DNA from: UBA4844 sp050943255
GTDB lineage: Bacteria; Bacillota; Syntrophomonadia; Syntrophomonadales; Syntrophomonadaceae
Length of the DNA: 64,000 nt
NCBI GenBank assembly: GCA_050943255.1
Contig: JBMNOV010000005.1
Coordinates: forward strand, 1 to 64,000
Reading direction: 5' to 3'
Shown one piece after another: positions 36,127 through 45,878 of the stretch. How positions within the stretch are numbered: the stretch's first letter is position 1; each line of letters begins with the position of its first letter. The notes below the pieces were generated by a model that worked only from the letters and a program-made list of their open reading frames with translations, did no database searches and was not told the origin of the DNA. The translations under genes and the position numbers were made by a program.

Positions 36127-37404
36127 TTGAATATTTCGGAGTTAGATAACAAAACTATGCTTGAGCTTTATCAGATTGCCCGGGATATAAATTTAAGCGG
36201 CTATTCCAGGTTGCGAAAAAAGGAACTGGTTTTTGAAATTACCAAGGCCCTTACGCAATCAGATGAGCTATTAGAGGCCCAGGGAGTACTCGATATAATG
36301 CCTGATGGATATGGATTTTTGCGTCCCTTTGCTTATTTACCCAGTCAGGACGACATCTATGTTTCCCCTTCCCAAATTAGAAAATTTGAGCTACGGACCG
36401 GAGATCGAGTAGGAGGCCAAGTAAGGTCCCCTAAAGATAATGAGCGATTTTTTGCGTTGCTAAAAGTACAGAGTGTAAATGGCTTTCCCCCAGATGACTC
36501 GGTTAAAAGAATTCATTTTGATGCCCTTACTCCGCTTTATCCACGGGAGCGAATTACCCTGGAAACAGCTTCACAGGAATTATCAACCCGTATTATAGAT
36601 TTAGTTGCACCGATAGGTAAGGGGCAGCGTGGACTAATAGTAGCACCTCCCAAAGCAGGTAAGACCATTCTACTACAAAAAATTGCCCAGGGAATAACAG
36701 CTAACCACCCGGAAATGGATGTAATAATACTCTTGGTTGACGAAAGACCTGAGGAAGTTACGGATATGCAAAGGTCAACCAAGGCGGAAGTTGTCGCATC
36801 AACTTTTGATGAACCACCAGAGAACCACGTTAAGGTTACTGATATGGTTTTAGAAAGGGCAAAAAGGCTGGTCGAACATAAAAAAGATGTAGTAATACTC
36901 ATGGATAGTGTTACGCGTATGGCCAGGGCCCATAACCTGGTAGTTCCCCCCAGTGGCAGGACATTGTCCGGTGGTATTGATCCAGCATCACTGGATAAAC
37001 CCAAACGATTTTTCGGGGCTGCTCGCAATATTGAAGAAGGCGGTAGTCTAACTATTATTGCAACTGCTCTGGTGGAAACAGGTTCCCGTATGGATGAGGT
37101 AATTTTTGAAGAATTTAAGGGAAGAGGCAATATGGAGCTGGTTTTGGATAGGAAGCTGGCCGAAAGACGTATCTTTCCTGCTATTGATTTAAAACGTTCA
37201 GGCACCCGGAAAGAAGAGCTACTTCTGAGTCAGGAAGAACTAGAATTAACTTGGAACCTGCGTAATACTTTTAATGATTTTAATCAGGTTGAAACCATGC
37301 AGATGATGATTGATACTATGAAAAAGACCCGTTCCAACCAGGATCTCCTACGTGCGGCCCCGCTAGTTTTTGGAAAAAAAGAATATACCCGTAACAATCA
37401 TTAA
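36127..37404 (+). CDS. rho: Transcription termination factor Rho
   Basis: A 425-residue hexameric RNA helicase. An N-terminal helix bundle (about 1-45), a cold-shock-like RNA-binding domain (GVLDIMPDGYGFLR onward), then the ATPase: Walker A VAPPKAGKT, Walker B VILLVDERPEE, DSVTRMARA and the R-finger region RRIFPAIDLKRSGTR. TTG start with AAAGGAG upstream. Located after glpX as in Bacillus. Rho may act on the T-less intergenic hairpins seen in this window (inference). Confidence 0.96.
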   Translation: MNISELDNKTMLELYQIARDINLSGYSRLRKKELVFEITKALTQSDELLEAQGVLDIMPDGYGFLRPFAYLPSQDDIYVSPSQIRKFELRTGDRVGGQVRSPKDNERFFALLKVQSVNGFPPDDSVKRIHFDALTPLYPRERITLETASQELSTRIIDLVAPIGKGQRGLIVAPPKAGKTILLQKIAQGITANHPEMDVIILLVDERPEEVTDMQRSTKAEVVASTFDEPPENHVKVTDMVLERAKRLVEHKKDVVILMDSVTRMARAHNLVVPPSGRTLSGGIDPASLDKPKRFFGAARNIEEGGSLTIIATALVETGSRMDEVIFEEFKGRGNMELVLDRKLAERRIFPAIDLKRSGTRKEELLLSQEELELTWNLRNTFNDFNQVETMQMMIDTMKKTRSNQDLLRAAPLVFGKKEYTRNNH

Positions 37405-37496
37405 AAAAAGTGAATAAAAGCCTCAATTCTGGTTAAGAATAAAGGATGGCGAGCCATTTATTCTTTTGCCCGCCAGAAAGAGGTGAAAAAGTTAAT

Positions 37497-38342
37497 ATGA
37501 GGTGGATAAGTACACTAGTATTGTGCACCTTATTATGGTGTATAGTGTGTAGTCCTGTTAATGCCGCATTAAGTCAGGCTCGGTTTTTTCCTTGTATCGA
37601 AGGAATCGAGTCAAATAAAGGGACAACCAGGTACTACTCTGTACAATCAGGTGATAACTTGTGGAATATATCCCGGAAATTTGGCATTGGTTTGCGGACT
37701 TTAATGGTTAGCAATAGCCTTAATGAAAGAAGTGTTCTAAAAGTCGGTCAAAGGTTAATAATACCTTCGGGGCAACAAGAAGTGCATATTATTAAACAAG
37801 GTGAAACGTTCTGGGATATTGCACGCCATTACAACATCAAGCTGGACGAGTTAGAGAAACTTAATCCAGATAAAAAAGCCCATAACCTTAAAATAGGGGA
37901 AAAGATTAATTTACCCCGGGGGGTAAATGGCCCGGTTGTAGCTGCCAATACTATTCAGCCTTCCCGTAGTGTGTTCTCACGCTTCTCTTGGCCTATCAAG
38001 GGATCGATCACCTCAAGTTTTGGGTCGCGTAGTTCAGGATTTCACCACGGATTAGACATAGCTGGAAATTTAGGAGATGCAGTTAGGGCTTCAGCTGGCG
38101 GAGTGATATCTTATATTGGATATAAAGCGGTTTATGGAAATACGGTAATAATTGATCACTCTAATGACATGCAAACCTTATACGCTCATCTTAATAGTAT
38201 TCTAGTCAGCCCAGGAGATAGAGTTGCTGGCGGAACACTTATAGGGACAGTCGGTAACACCGGGCGTAGCACCGGTCCCCACCTGCATTTTGAAGTCAGA
38301 CGAGACAACAAAGCCTATGATCCATTAACATATTTGCGCTAA
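37497..38342 (+). CDS. Secreted M23 endopeptidase with two LysM domains
   Basis: A 281-residue exported peptidoglycan hydrolase. A signal peptide ends near SPVNA (about residue 23). Two LysM modules follow (SVQSGDNLWNISRKFG and IIKQGETFWDIARHYN), then an M23 domain with HHGLDIAG, LYAH and GPHLHFEV. The longer frame starts at 37446 without a ribosome site; ATG 37497 has AGAGGTG. It interrupts the rho-rpmE order of Bacillus. A terminator follows. Confidence 0.92.
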   Translation: MRWISTLVLCTLLWCIVCSPVNAALSQARFFPCIEGIESNKGTTRYYSVQSGDNLWNISRKFGIGLRTLMVSNSLNERSVLKVGQRLIIPSGQQEVHIIKQGETFWDIARHYNIKLDELEKLNPDKKAHNLKIGEKINLPRGVNGPVVAANTIQPSRSVFSRFSWPIKGSITSSFGSRSSGFHHGLDIAGNLGDAVRASAGGVISYIGYKAVYGNTVIIDHSNDMQTLYAHLNSILVSPGDRVAGGTLIGTVGNTGRSTGPHLHFEVRRDNKAYDPLTYLR

Positions 38343-38352
38343 AGCATCCCCA

Positions 38353-38380
38353 AGCTCCCGGCTAAGCGGGGGCTTTTTTT
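38353..38380 (+). terminator. Rho-independent terminator after the LysM-M23 gene
   Basis: An 8-bp stem (AGCTCCCG with CGGGGGCT, one G-U pair), 6-nt loop and a run of seven T. Confidence 0.88.
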
Positions 38381-38485
38381 ATGCCTGGAATTAGTATAGG
38401 CTATATAATATAAACAAAAGCTGATTAAAAATATTCACTCAATTATGGGTAAAAAGCTTAATACTAAATTAGGAAGGTTAACAAC

Positions 38486-39736
38486 TTGTTTTTAACACTT
38501 TTTGCAAATAACAGGGGAGAGGTTTTGGAATACCCCGGCATGAAGATGCTTGGACGCAGCGGGTTGGATTGGGTGGTGCCTGACAAAAGTGAAATGATAC
38601 CTTTACCCAAGGGAGCTTCACTGGTAAATGTACCTGAATGCATACCGGTTGGGCTTAACCTTAAGGATAAGCTAACCTGTTGTAAAAGCGACCCAGCTCA
38701 TAATGAACCTATACAGGCTGTTGCTGCCCTACTTCCACAAGGTTATACTCGTACCCTTATGCCTGCCTGTGTAAAATATAGACAGGACAGTCAGCTTCCT
38801 TTGCTAGGATATGCGGCAGTAGGGCTTAAGAATGAAAAAATATATGTAGCAGCGCTCAAAAGCGATTTCCATCGAAAGTGGCATCCGATTAACTACAATA
38901 CGGATGGCTTACCAGCACGGATTGCAAGAACACTAAAAAAATACCCTGAAAATCGTATATTTAGGCAATTAGCCCGTTGTTCCTTAGAATATAGTTGTTT
39001 TACGGCACAAAATATTTTTTACCAGCGTTGGGAGGGGGGGATACCTACCATGCCCAAGTGTAATGCCAATTGTATTGGATGTATATCGGAAAGCCATCTT
39101 AATACAGCATCACCCCAGCATCGTTTGGATTTTATCCCTGATGTAAATGAGATAGTTCAAGTTGGTTTAGAACATCTAAAATATGCCAGGGGAGGTATAA
39201 TAAGTTTTGGGCAGGGGTGTGAAGGTGAACCATCTCTTAATGCTGATAGGCTAGCCGAGGCAATTAAAATTACTAGGAATCAAACCTTAAAGGGAACTAT
39301 TAATATAAATACCAATGCAGGTTATTACCAAGGTATTAAAAAAATTTGTGATGCGGGGTTAGATTCAATGAGGGTTACTATATTTTCATGTAACGAAAAT
39401 AATTATTCGGCTTACCATCGACCAATAAGTTATACATTAAGAGATGTAGAGAGTTCAATTAATTACGCCAAAGATAGTGGAATTAAGGTAGCCATAAACC
39501 TTCTTACTTTCCCCGGATTTACTGACCGCGAAGAAGAAATTGATGCTTTGCTGGCATTTTTGCGAGACAATCGTATAGATATGGTTCAGTTACGCAACCT
39601 CAATATTGATCCCGATTATTTAACTAATAGCTTTCCTGGGGATAGCGGAATAGGTATTCCAAATTTCATAGGTTTATTAAAAAATGAATTACCAGGTTTA
39701 GAAATTGGTTCGTACAGCCACCCAGTAGGCCAATAA
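38486..39736 (+). CDS. Uncharacterised radical SAM protein
   Basis: A 416-residue cytoplasmic protein. The first ~180 residues have no recognised fold but include a CC pair and a CFTAQN segment. The radical SAM triad is Cys192, Cys196, Cys199 in CNANCIGC. SFGQGCEGEPSL is a GGEP-like SAM-binding motif, and INTNAG is conserved in the family. No obvious peptide substrate gene is adjacent. TTG start after AGGAAGG. Function unknown. Confidence 0.8.
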   Translation: MFLTLFANNRGEVLEYPGMKMLGRSGLDWVVPDKSEMIPLPKGASLVNVPECIPVGLNLKDKLTCCKSDPAHNEPIQAVAALLPQGYTRTLMPACVKYRQDSQLPLLGYAAVGLKNEKIYVAALKSDFHRKWHPINYNTDGLPARIARTLKKYPENRIFRQLARCSLEYSCFTAQNIFYQRWEGGIPTMPKCNANCIGCISESHLNTASPQHRLDFIPDVNEIVQVGLEHLKYARGGIISFGQGCEGEPSLNADRLAEAIKITRNQTLKGTININTNAGYYQGIKKICDAGLDSMRVTIFSCNENNYSAYHRPISYTLRDVESSINYAKDSGIKVAINLLTFPGFTDREEEIDALLAFLRDNRIDMVQLRNLNIDPDYLTNSFPGDSGIGIPNFIGLLKNELPGLEIGSYSHPVGQ

Positions 39737-39835
39737 AAAATTTATAACATCCTGTTTTATATTGAAAGTGCTTTTTATAGATAATACTTTACCTTTGATA
39801 AGGGAGAAAAATAAACTAAAGGAGTAGGGGAGAAC

Positions 39836-40813
39836 TTGGATAAGAAAGGACCATACACAGTTAAAGAACTCAAAAATCTTTCAACTGGTACACAGTTTTG
39901 GGGCAAGTATTTAATTCTTGAGAAGACCTCGCGCAAAATTAAAGATGGTCGCGATCTTATTAATCTCAGGCTGGGTGATTCCAGCGGAGAAGTAAATGCA
40001 GTCGTATGGGATAATTGTAAGGTAACGGGGGAGATAACAAGCGGGGCGGTTATTGGCCTGCTAGCTGATTTAGGTCTTTATAACAACCGCCTTCAGGTCA
40101 CTGCTAAGCGTATTAAGATACTGGAGGAGGAATCCTTTGCTTATCTAAGAAAACCAGATGTAAATGTTAATAACCTGATAGAGGATTTTAACTGTATTCT
40201 TGAATCTATAGCTGATCCTTATTTAAAGGAACTACTGCAGCGGGTATTTAGCCCCGAAATTAAAGCTTTTTTCTTCCGGTCACCGGCAGCCAAAAAAATT
40301 CATCATAACTATAGTGCTGGTTTATTAGAACATACACTTGGAGTAGCTCGGCTCTGCCTAAGGGTCTCTGGTGTTTATCCTGAACTTAATAAAGATCTTT
40401 TACTTACCGGAGCCCTTTTACATGATATTGGCAAGTTAAGCGAATTAAAACTGGAAGTGGTTCCCGAATATACCAATGAGGGGAGACTTATAGGACACAT
40501 TGTTATGGGTAGTGAACTCATTACCAGGCAAATTAATGAAGTACGGGCAGCAGGGTTATCTTTTCCCGAAAAACTGGAATGGATGTTAAAGCACATGATT
40601 TTAAGTCATCATGGCAGCCTCGAATTTGGGTCACCAGTAATTCCTTTATTTCCGGAGGCCTTTGTTCTGTATATGATGGATAACCTTGATGCTAAGCTTT
40701 TTGTTTTTAAAGAAAAGATCAACGAGAATACCGGTGAGGATGAATTTTTTACGAACTATGATAGTTTCTTTGGACAGAATTTTTTTACCTACCGCTACCA
40801 GGGGGATAGTTAA
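39836..40813 (+). CDS. YhaM-like 3'-5' exoribonuclease (OB fold plus HD domain)
   Basis: A 325-residue protein with an N-terminal OB-fold nucleic-acid-binding region (GKYLILEKTSRK, then NLRLGDSSGEVNAVVWD) and an HD domain: LLEHTLGVARL, LLHDIGKLSEL and LSHHG carry the metal ligands. This layout is that of YhaM, a manganese-dependent 3'-5' exonuclease of RNA and DNA. TTG start. It is followed by a DUF1287 gene after 24 bp. Confidence 0.86.
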   Translation: MDKKGPYTVKELKNLSTGTQFWGKYLILEKTSRKIKDGRDLINLRLGDSSGEVNAVVWDNCKVTGEITSGAVIGLLADLGLYNNRLQVTAKRIKILEEESFAYLRKPDVNVNNLIEDFNCILESIADPYLKELLQRVFSPEIKAFFFRSPAAKKIHHNYSAGLLEHTLGVARLCLRVSGVYPELNKDLLLTGALLHDIGKLSELKLEVVPEYTNEGRLIGHIVMGSELITRQINEVRAAGLSFPEKLEWMLKHMILSHHGSLEFGSPVIPLFPEAFVLYMMDNLDAKLFVFKEKINENTGEDEFFTNYDSFFGQNFFTYRYQGDS

Positions 40814-40837
40814 AGAAAGTTGAACTAAGGAGCCATA

Positions 40838-41524
40838 ATGAGGAGAGTAGGATTTAAGCAATTTATAGTGGGGACTCTTATTTTAGCATTTTTGTTAGTG
40901 ATTTATCACGAGTTTATTGGTAGGGTAGCGATAGAGCCTTTTAATCCTGGCTCCAGGGTTGAAGTACCATTATTAATTAGTCCACAGGATCAGAATGCTA
41001 ATCAAATACCTGATGCCATAGATCTAGTAAATGGAGCCCGCCGTGAAGTTGAACGGGGGACCATTTATGATGCCTCATACTATGCAAAAGGCTACCCGCC
41101 TGAGGGTAGGGGTGCGTGTACTGATGTAATATGGCGGGCTTTTAGAGAGGCTGGCTATGATTTAAAAGCTATGCTGGATGAAGATATTAAGGCTAACCCC
41201 GAGGTGTATGGGTCGACTGGAGAAAATCCAGATCCAGCGATTGACTTCCGTCGGGTAAAAAACCTGCAGGTGTTTTTTAGTTGTTATGGGCAGGAGTTAA
41301 CTAGTGAAGTAATTGAAAGGAATATTGAGAACCTTAAACAATGGCAACCGGGAGATATAGTAATTTTTGCTTCACCATATGAGCATATTGGAGTTGTTTC
41401 TGACCAGCGTCTGAAAAATGGAATACCTTTGGTAATACACAACGGTGGCCCCCGGGCCAGTGAAACTAATGCCTTGCAGCTTTGGCCAAGCCCCATACTT
41501 TACCATTTCCGCTTATTACAATAA
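40838..41524 (+). CDS. DUF1287-family secreted/anchored protein
   Basis: A 228-residue protein with an N-terminal hydrophobic segment (about 9-25), so outside the membrane. The DUF1287 core is clear: YYAKGYPPEGRGACTDVIW with its cysteine, AGYDLKAMLDEDI, WQPGDIVIF and EHIGVVSD with histidine. The Cys-His arrangement resembles NlpC/P60-like hydrolases, so a cell-wall amidase or peptidase role is possible (inference). Confidence 0.82.
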   Translation: MRRVGFKQFIVGTLILAFLLVIYHEFIGRVAIEPFNPGSRVEVPLLISPQDQNANQIPDAIDLVNGARREVERGTIYDASYYAKGYPPEGRGACTDVIWRAFREAGYDLKAMLDEDIKANPEVYGSTGENPDPAIDFRRVKNLQVFFSCYGQELTSEVIERNIENLKQWQPGDIVIFASPYEHIGVVSDQRLKNGIPLVIHNGGPRASETNALQLWPSPILYHFRLLQ

Positions 41525-41541
41525 TGTTGCCTTGAATTTTC

Positions 41542-41570
41542 TTGTAATTTGTTTTTTTTCTTGATATAAT
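41542..41570 (+). promoter_or_regulatory. Sigma-A-type promoter for rpmE
   Basis: TTGTAA, a 17-bp spacer and TATAAT (41565-41570), with an upstream T-rich tract. About 72 nt separate the likely start from rpmE. Confidence 0.6.
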
Positions 41571-41649
41571 TTTCTTTGCGGTTTTAATAAAAATCATTAT
41601 GTATATAGATTTTTAAAAGAACCCCTAAAGTGAGGTGAAAAATTTTAAA

Positions 41650-41853
41650 ATGAAGGAAAATATACATCCCAAGTACCAAATTACCACAGCTAGGTGTGCT
41701 TGTGGTAATGAGTTTCAAGTTGGGTCAACCAAGGAGAACTTAAGAGTAGAGGTTTGCTCTAAGTGTCACCCCTTCTATACAGGAAACAAAAACAGGGTTG
41801 TCGATACTACCGGAAGAGTCGACAGGTTTAAGAAAAAGTACGGATTACAGTAA
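41650..41853 (+). CDS. rpmE: Ribosomal protein L31, zinc type
   Basis: A 67-residue 50S protein. Cysteines in CACG and CSKCHPFYTG are the zinc ligands of the C+ form of L31. An upstream GTG at 41635 also opens the frame, but it is part of the GAGGTG ribosome site; ATG 41650 gives the typical MKENIHPKY start. It has its own promoter and terminator. Confidence 0.95.
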   Translation: MKENIHPKYQITTARCACGNEFQVGSTKENLRVEVCSKCHPFYTGNKNRVVDTTGRVDRFKKKYGLQ

Positions 41854-41856
41854 CTG

Positions 41857-41887
41857 ATAGCAGGGCATTGACTCTGCTATTTTTTTA
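41857..41887 (+). terminator. Rho-independent terminator after rpmE
   Basis: A perfect 7-bp stem (41857-41863 with 41874-41880), 10-nt loop and eight T. Confidence 0.85.
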
Positions 41888-41939
41888 GGTTGCTATAACA
41901 ATTGCCATAATTGCACTAGAAATTATTAAGGTGGTATAA

Positions 41940-42833
41940 ATGAGCGATATGGTACAGTATGGTGGTATGGCTGTTATCGAGGGAGTAATGATGCGGGGAC
42001 CGGAAAGGATAGCGATAGCTGTACGTAAGCCTGATGGTAGTATTGAACTGGAAGAAGAAGCAGTATCGAACCTGCCATTGCGTTATCCTTTTTTAAAATG
42101 GCCTTTACTGCGTGGGACTTATGTATTAATTGATTCGATGATAATCGGTATTCATAATCTTAATAAATCGGCTAATATGTCCTTAGCTGAGGATGAAGAA
42201 GAATTAACCACCAGGGAAATGGTAATTACCGGTTTGCTGGCTTTTCTCCTAGCAGTTTTATTTTTCGTCGTTATTCCTACTGCCATTGTTCATTATACAA
42301 GCGGATTCATCGGGGGTATTGTAGCCCAGAATATAGTGGAAGGTATTATTAGAATTATCTTTTTTTTGGTTTATGTATGGAGTATTGGGCGTATGCAGGA
42401 AATTGAGCGAGTATTTATGTATCATGGTGCTGAGCATAAATCAATTCTTACTTATGAGGCTGGAGAAGAACTTAAGGTGGAGAATACCCGTAAGTATACT
42501 ACCCTACATCCCCGCTGCGGTACCAGTTTTCTAATTATCGTTTTAGTAATATCTATTTTGGTATTCGCTCTGCTAGGCGAGGGTAATATTTTTTACCGTA
42601 TATGGTCTAGAATTGTAGTCCTGCCGGTTATTGCAGGAGTTAGTTATGAGTTACTTAAACTAAGTGGAAGATATTACCATAAGTACTGGGTGCGCATTTT
42701 AACAGCTCCAGGGCTCTTTCTTCAGAAGCTTACTACTAGAGAACCGGATGATAGTCAAATAGAAGTAGCTCTTGAAGCCTTAAAAGCAGTTCTTGCGGAG
42801 AAAAAGGATAATATAACCCCAAGTGGAGCTTAG
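41940..42833 (+). CDS. DUF1385 (YqhQ-like) membrane protein
   Basis: A 297-residue polytopic membrane protein. YGGMAVIEGVMMRGP at the start, MYHGAEHKSILTYE and TLHPRCGTSFL are the invariant DUF1385 segments. Four or five transmembrane helices lie in the second half of the chain. Its role is unknown; in Clostridia it commonly precedes prfA, as here (27 bp). Confidence 0.9.
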   Translation: MSDMVQYGGMAVIEGVMMRGPERIAIAVRKPDGSIELEEEAVSNLPLRYPFLKWPLLRGTYVLIDSMIIGIHNLNKSANMSLAEDEEELTTREMVITGLLAFLLAVLFFVVIPTAIVHYTSGFIGGIVAQNIVEGIIRIIFFLVYVWSIGRMQEIERVFMYHGAEHKSILTYEAGEELKVENTRKYTTLHPRCGTSFLIIVLVISILVFALLGEGNIFYRIWSRIVVLPVIAGVSYELLKLSGRYYHKYWVRILTAPGLFLQKLTTREPDDSQIEVALEALKAVLAEKKDNITPSGA

Positions 42834-42860
42834 AGCCCATAATGTCAGGAGGTATAATAG

Positions 42861-43928
42861 ATGCTGCATAAGCTACAAAGTCTTGAAGAAAAGTATGAAG
42901 AACTTACTGAACAGTTAAGCCAACCGGAAGTAATATCTGACCAAAGCAAATTCCAAAAATACGCTAAGGCTCATGCTGATCTAAGCGAAATAGTCACTAG
43001 ATATAGGGAATATAAAGGATTACTTGAGCAAACTAAAGACACCCAGGAAATGCTAAAAGAGGAACAAGACAGCGACTTTAAAGAGATGCTTTTAGAAGAA
43101 ATAGAAACTCTTTCGGAAAAAAGAAAAGAGGTTGAACTAGAATTAAAGGTATTACTATTGCCGCGTGACCCTAATGATGAAAAGAGTGTAATTATGGAAA
43201 TACGTGCAGGTACTGGGGGAGAAGAAGCTGCTCTTTTTGCTGGTGACTTATTTCGTATGTACTCACGTTATGCCGAATTACAGGGCTGGAAGATAGATAT
43301 TATGGATTCCCACTATACTGATATTGGTGGCATTAAGGAGATTACTTTTGTAGTTGATGGACAGGGAGCATATAGCAAGCTTAAGTTTGAATCAGGCGTT
43401 CACCGGGTGCAAAGGGTTCCAAGTACTGAGTCAGGCGGGAGGATTCATACATCAGCAGCTACGGTAGCTGTATTGCCGGAAGCAGAAGAAGTAGAAATAG
43501 ATATTGATCCAAATGAGATTCGGGTAGATGTATATTGCTCCAGTGGTCCCGGGGGGCAGTCGGTTAATACTACCCAGTCAGCCGTACGTATTACTCATAT
43601 TCCTACTGGTTTAGTGGTAACCTGCCAAGATGAAAAATCACAGCATAAGAACAAAGCCAAGGCTTTGCGGGTATTGCGCGCACGGCTTAAGGAGATTAAA
43701 GAAGCGGAACAAAGTGCTGAAATGGCAGGTACTCGCAGGAGTCAGATCGGTAGTGGTGATCGAAGTGAGCGGATCCGAACTTATAATTTCCCGCAGGGGC
43801 GAGTAAGTGACCATCGTATAAACTTGACTCTGCATAAATTGGATCTAATTCTGACAGGGCAATTACATGAGCTTATTGAAGCGTTAATAGCCAATGATCA
43901 GGCTGAACGTCTAAAACAGGTGGATTAG
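42861..43928 (+). CDS. prfA: Peptide chain release factor 1
   Basis: A 355-residue class I release factor for UAA and UAG codons. The GGQ motif that triggers peptide release is Gly231-Gly232-Gln233. The coiled N-terminal helices and RVPSTESGGRIHTSA (PxT-type anticodon region) are present. AGGAGGT precedes the ATG. PrmC, which methylates the GGQ glutamine, is encoded one base after the stop, the classic pairing. Confidence 0.96.
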   Translation: MLHKLQSLEEKYEELTEQLSQPEVISDQSKFQKYAKAHADLSEIVTRYREYKGLLEQTKDTQEMLKEEQDSDFKEMLLEEIETLSEKRKEVELELKVLLLPRDPNDEKSVIMEIRAGTGGEEAALFAGDLFRMYSRYAELQGWKIDIMDSHYTDIGGIKEITFVVDGQGAYSKLKFESGVHRVQRVPSTESGGRIHTSAATVAVLPEAEEVEIDIDPNEIRVDVYCSSGPGGQSVNTTQSAVRITHIPTGLVVTCQDEKSQHKNKAKALRVLRARLKEIKEAEQSAEMAGTRRSQIGSGDRSERIRTYNFPQGRVSDHRINLTLHKLDLILTGQLHELIEALIANDQAERLKQVD

Positions 43929-43929
43929 T

Positions 43930-44805
43930 TTGCATAGCTGGACTATAAACGAATTATTGGCATGGACTACTGACTATTTTAATAGTAAAAAAATTAGAGA
44001 AGCCCGAATGGAAGCGGAAGTTTTATTGGCCCGGGTTTTGGGAAAAGACCGGGTCTATTTATATACTCATTATGATGCTCCAGTTAATCAACATGAAAGG
44101 GCGATGTTTCGGGAATATGTAAAAAGAAGAGCCCAAAATGAGCCTCTAGCATATATTACCGGAACTCGAGAATTTATGTCTCTGGAGTTTAAGGTTAACC
44201 CGGACGTATTAATACCACGTCCCGAAACAGAGTTAATTGTTGAAGAGGTTATTGAACTTTTTGCGGGGAAAACTTGTTCAATTTGTGATATAGGAACAGG
44301 CTCAGGGGCCATAGCTATCAGTCTTGCCCATTATCTACCTCAGGCTAAAGTATTTGCCAGTGATATTTCGGCTATGGCTCTAGCAACAGCTCGGGATAAT
44401 GCAGCACGGCTGCAGGCAAAAGTAGAATTTAGAGAAGGGGACTTACTTTCACCCTTTTTAGATATAATACATGAATTTGATTTGATAGTGGCTAATTTGC
44501 CTTATATAAGTGCTGATGAATATTGTTGCCTAGATCCAGGGGTAAAGGATTATGAACCAGCACTGGCACTAATGGCACCTGGTGATGGGCTGGATATTTA
44601 TCGCCGCCTGGTAGGCCAAGCCCATCAACTAGCCCAAGAAGGTACCTATATTATTTTAGAAATTGGTTATAATCAGGGCCAAAGTGCCTTGCAGATGATG
44701 TCGGAATGGGAAAATGTTAAATTAATTAATGATCTGGCCGGACGGACTCGATTAATACAGGCTAGAAAGGAAAGGCCTAGTGAAAACAAGGTATTGGAAA
44801 ATTGA
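43930..44805 (+). CDS. prmC: Release factor glutamine methyltransferase
   Basis: Methylates the GGQ glutamine of release factors. 291 residues. The N-terminal helical domain leads to EFMSLEFKV and PRPETE, then the SAM site DIGTGSGAIAISLA. The catalytic NPPY-type motif is ANLPY here, with Leu for the first Pro, a variant seen in the family. TTG start. The 3' end overlaps the next gene by 26 bp. Confidence 0.93.
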   Translation: MHSWTINELLAWTTDYFNSKKIREARMEAEVLLARVLGKDRVYLYTHYDAPVNQHERAMFREYVKRRAQNEPLAYITGTREFMSLEFKVNPDVLIPRPETELIVEEVIELFAGKTCSICDIGTGSGAIAISLAHYLPQAKVFASDISAMALATARDNAARLQAKVEFREGDLLSPFLDIIHEFDLIVANLPYISADEYCCLDPGVKDYEPALALMAPGDGLDIYRRLVGQAHQLAQEGTYIILEIGYNQGQSALQMMSEWENVKLINDLAGRTRLIQARKERPSENKVLEN

Positions 44806-45766
44806 TCCGGTACATCCTCAGCCGGATATAATAAGTAAGGCTGCAAGACTGTTAAAGGATTTTGAGTTAGTAGCATTTCCTACCGAGACAGTATATGGTT
44901 TAGGAGCTCTGGCTAATTCCAGCCAGGCAGTTCAAAAAATATTTATAGCTAAAGGCAGATCAAACCGGAATCCCCTACTGGTACATGTAAGTAATATTGA
45001 CCAGGTTGAGAGTATAGTCAGAGAAATACCGGCTTCGGCCAAATTATTAATGGAGTATTTTTGGCCGGGACCTTTATCAATAATCCTGCCTGCTCGGGAG
45101 GAGGTTCCTTCCTTAGTCCGGGGAGGAAAAGATAATGTGGGTTTACGCATGCCTTCACATCCGGTAGCCTTAGCTCTTATTGATAAGGTTGGACCTATAG
45201 CTGCTCCTAGTGCTAATCTTTCGGGTCGACCCAGTCCCCTTAATGCCCTGCATGTTAGAGCTGATCTAGATGGCAAGATAGCAGCTGTCTTAGATGCTGG
45301 TAAGACTGGGATAGGATTAGAGTCTACCTTAGTTGAGTACGATAATGATTATTACCGGGTATTGCGCTTGGGGGGATTGCCCTTGACAGATTTACAAAAC
45401 GTAATTGGTAATAAGCTGGTGATTGCCTCTAATCATAGTGACGACCTGCCTCACTATCAAACGACATCTCGGGTTATTGTCTGCCAGGACAATCAGGAAT
45501 TCGTAGACCTACAGGAATATTACCAACAGGAGAAAAAAAAGTTTGCTATTGTATGGAATAACACCAAGCATCATATAATTAACTATTCGGTTCCTATTTT
45601 TGAGCTGGGCATGGACAACCATAATAGTAATCTTTATTCTATTTTGCGGGAGGCTGAGCAAATGGGATGTGAGTTTCTCTTGTTTGCACCCTTGTCTGAA
45701 GATTTGGGAAAAATAAATCCTACTCTATTGGACCGAATTAAGAGAGCAAGTAAAAATTTTTTATAA
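44780..45766 (+). CDS. ywlC: L-threonylcarbamoyladenylate synthase (Sua5/YwlC)
   Basis: A 328-residue enzyme making threonylcarbamoyl-AMP for the t6A tRNA modification. The YrdC domain carries FPTETVYGLGA, KGRSNRNPLLVH and SANLSGRPSP. The C-terminal Sua5 domain (about 215-328) is present, so it is the long form. GTG start with AAAGGAAAGG upstream. It overlaps prmC and keeps the Bacillus prmC-ywlC-mntP order. Confidence 0.92.
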   Translation: MKTRYWKIDPVHPQPDIISKAARLLKDFELVAFPTETVYGLGALANSSQAVQKIFIAKGRSNRNPLLVHVSNIDQVESIVREIPASAKLLMEYFWPGPLSIILPAREEVPSLVRGGKDNVGLRMPSHPVALALIDKVGPIAAPSANLSGRPSPLNALHVRADLDGKIAAVLDAGKTGIGLESTLVEYDNDYYRVLRLGGLPLTDLQNVIGNKLVIASNHSDDLPHYQTTSRVIVCQDNQEFVDLQEYYQQEKKKFAIVWNNTKHHIINYSVPIFELGMDNHNSNLYSILREAEQMGCEFLLFAPLSEDLGKINPTLLDRIKRASKNFL

Positions 45767-45878
45767 ATGTAAAAGATGAATTCTGATTATCAACTAAGCT
45801 ATTAATTTTACTGTAAGTGTTTTTTATATATCAGGTATTAATAATAACCACAAATTATTAATTTTTAGGAGTATAATT

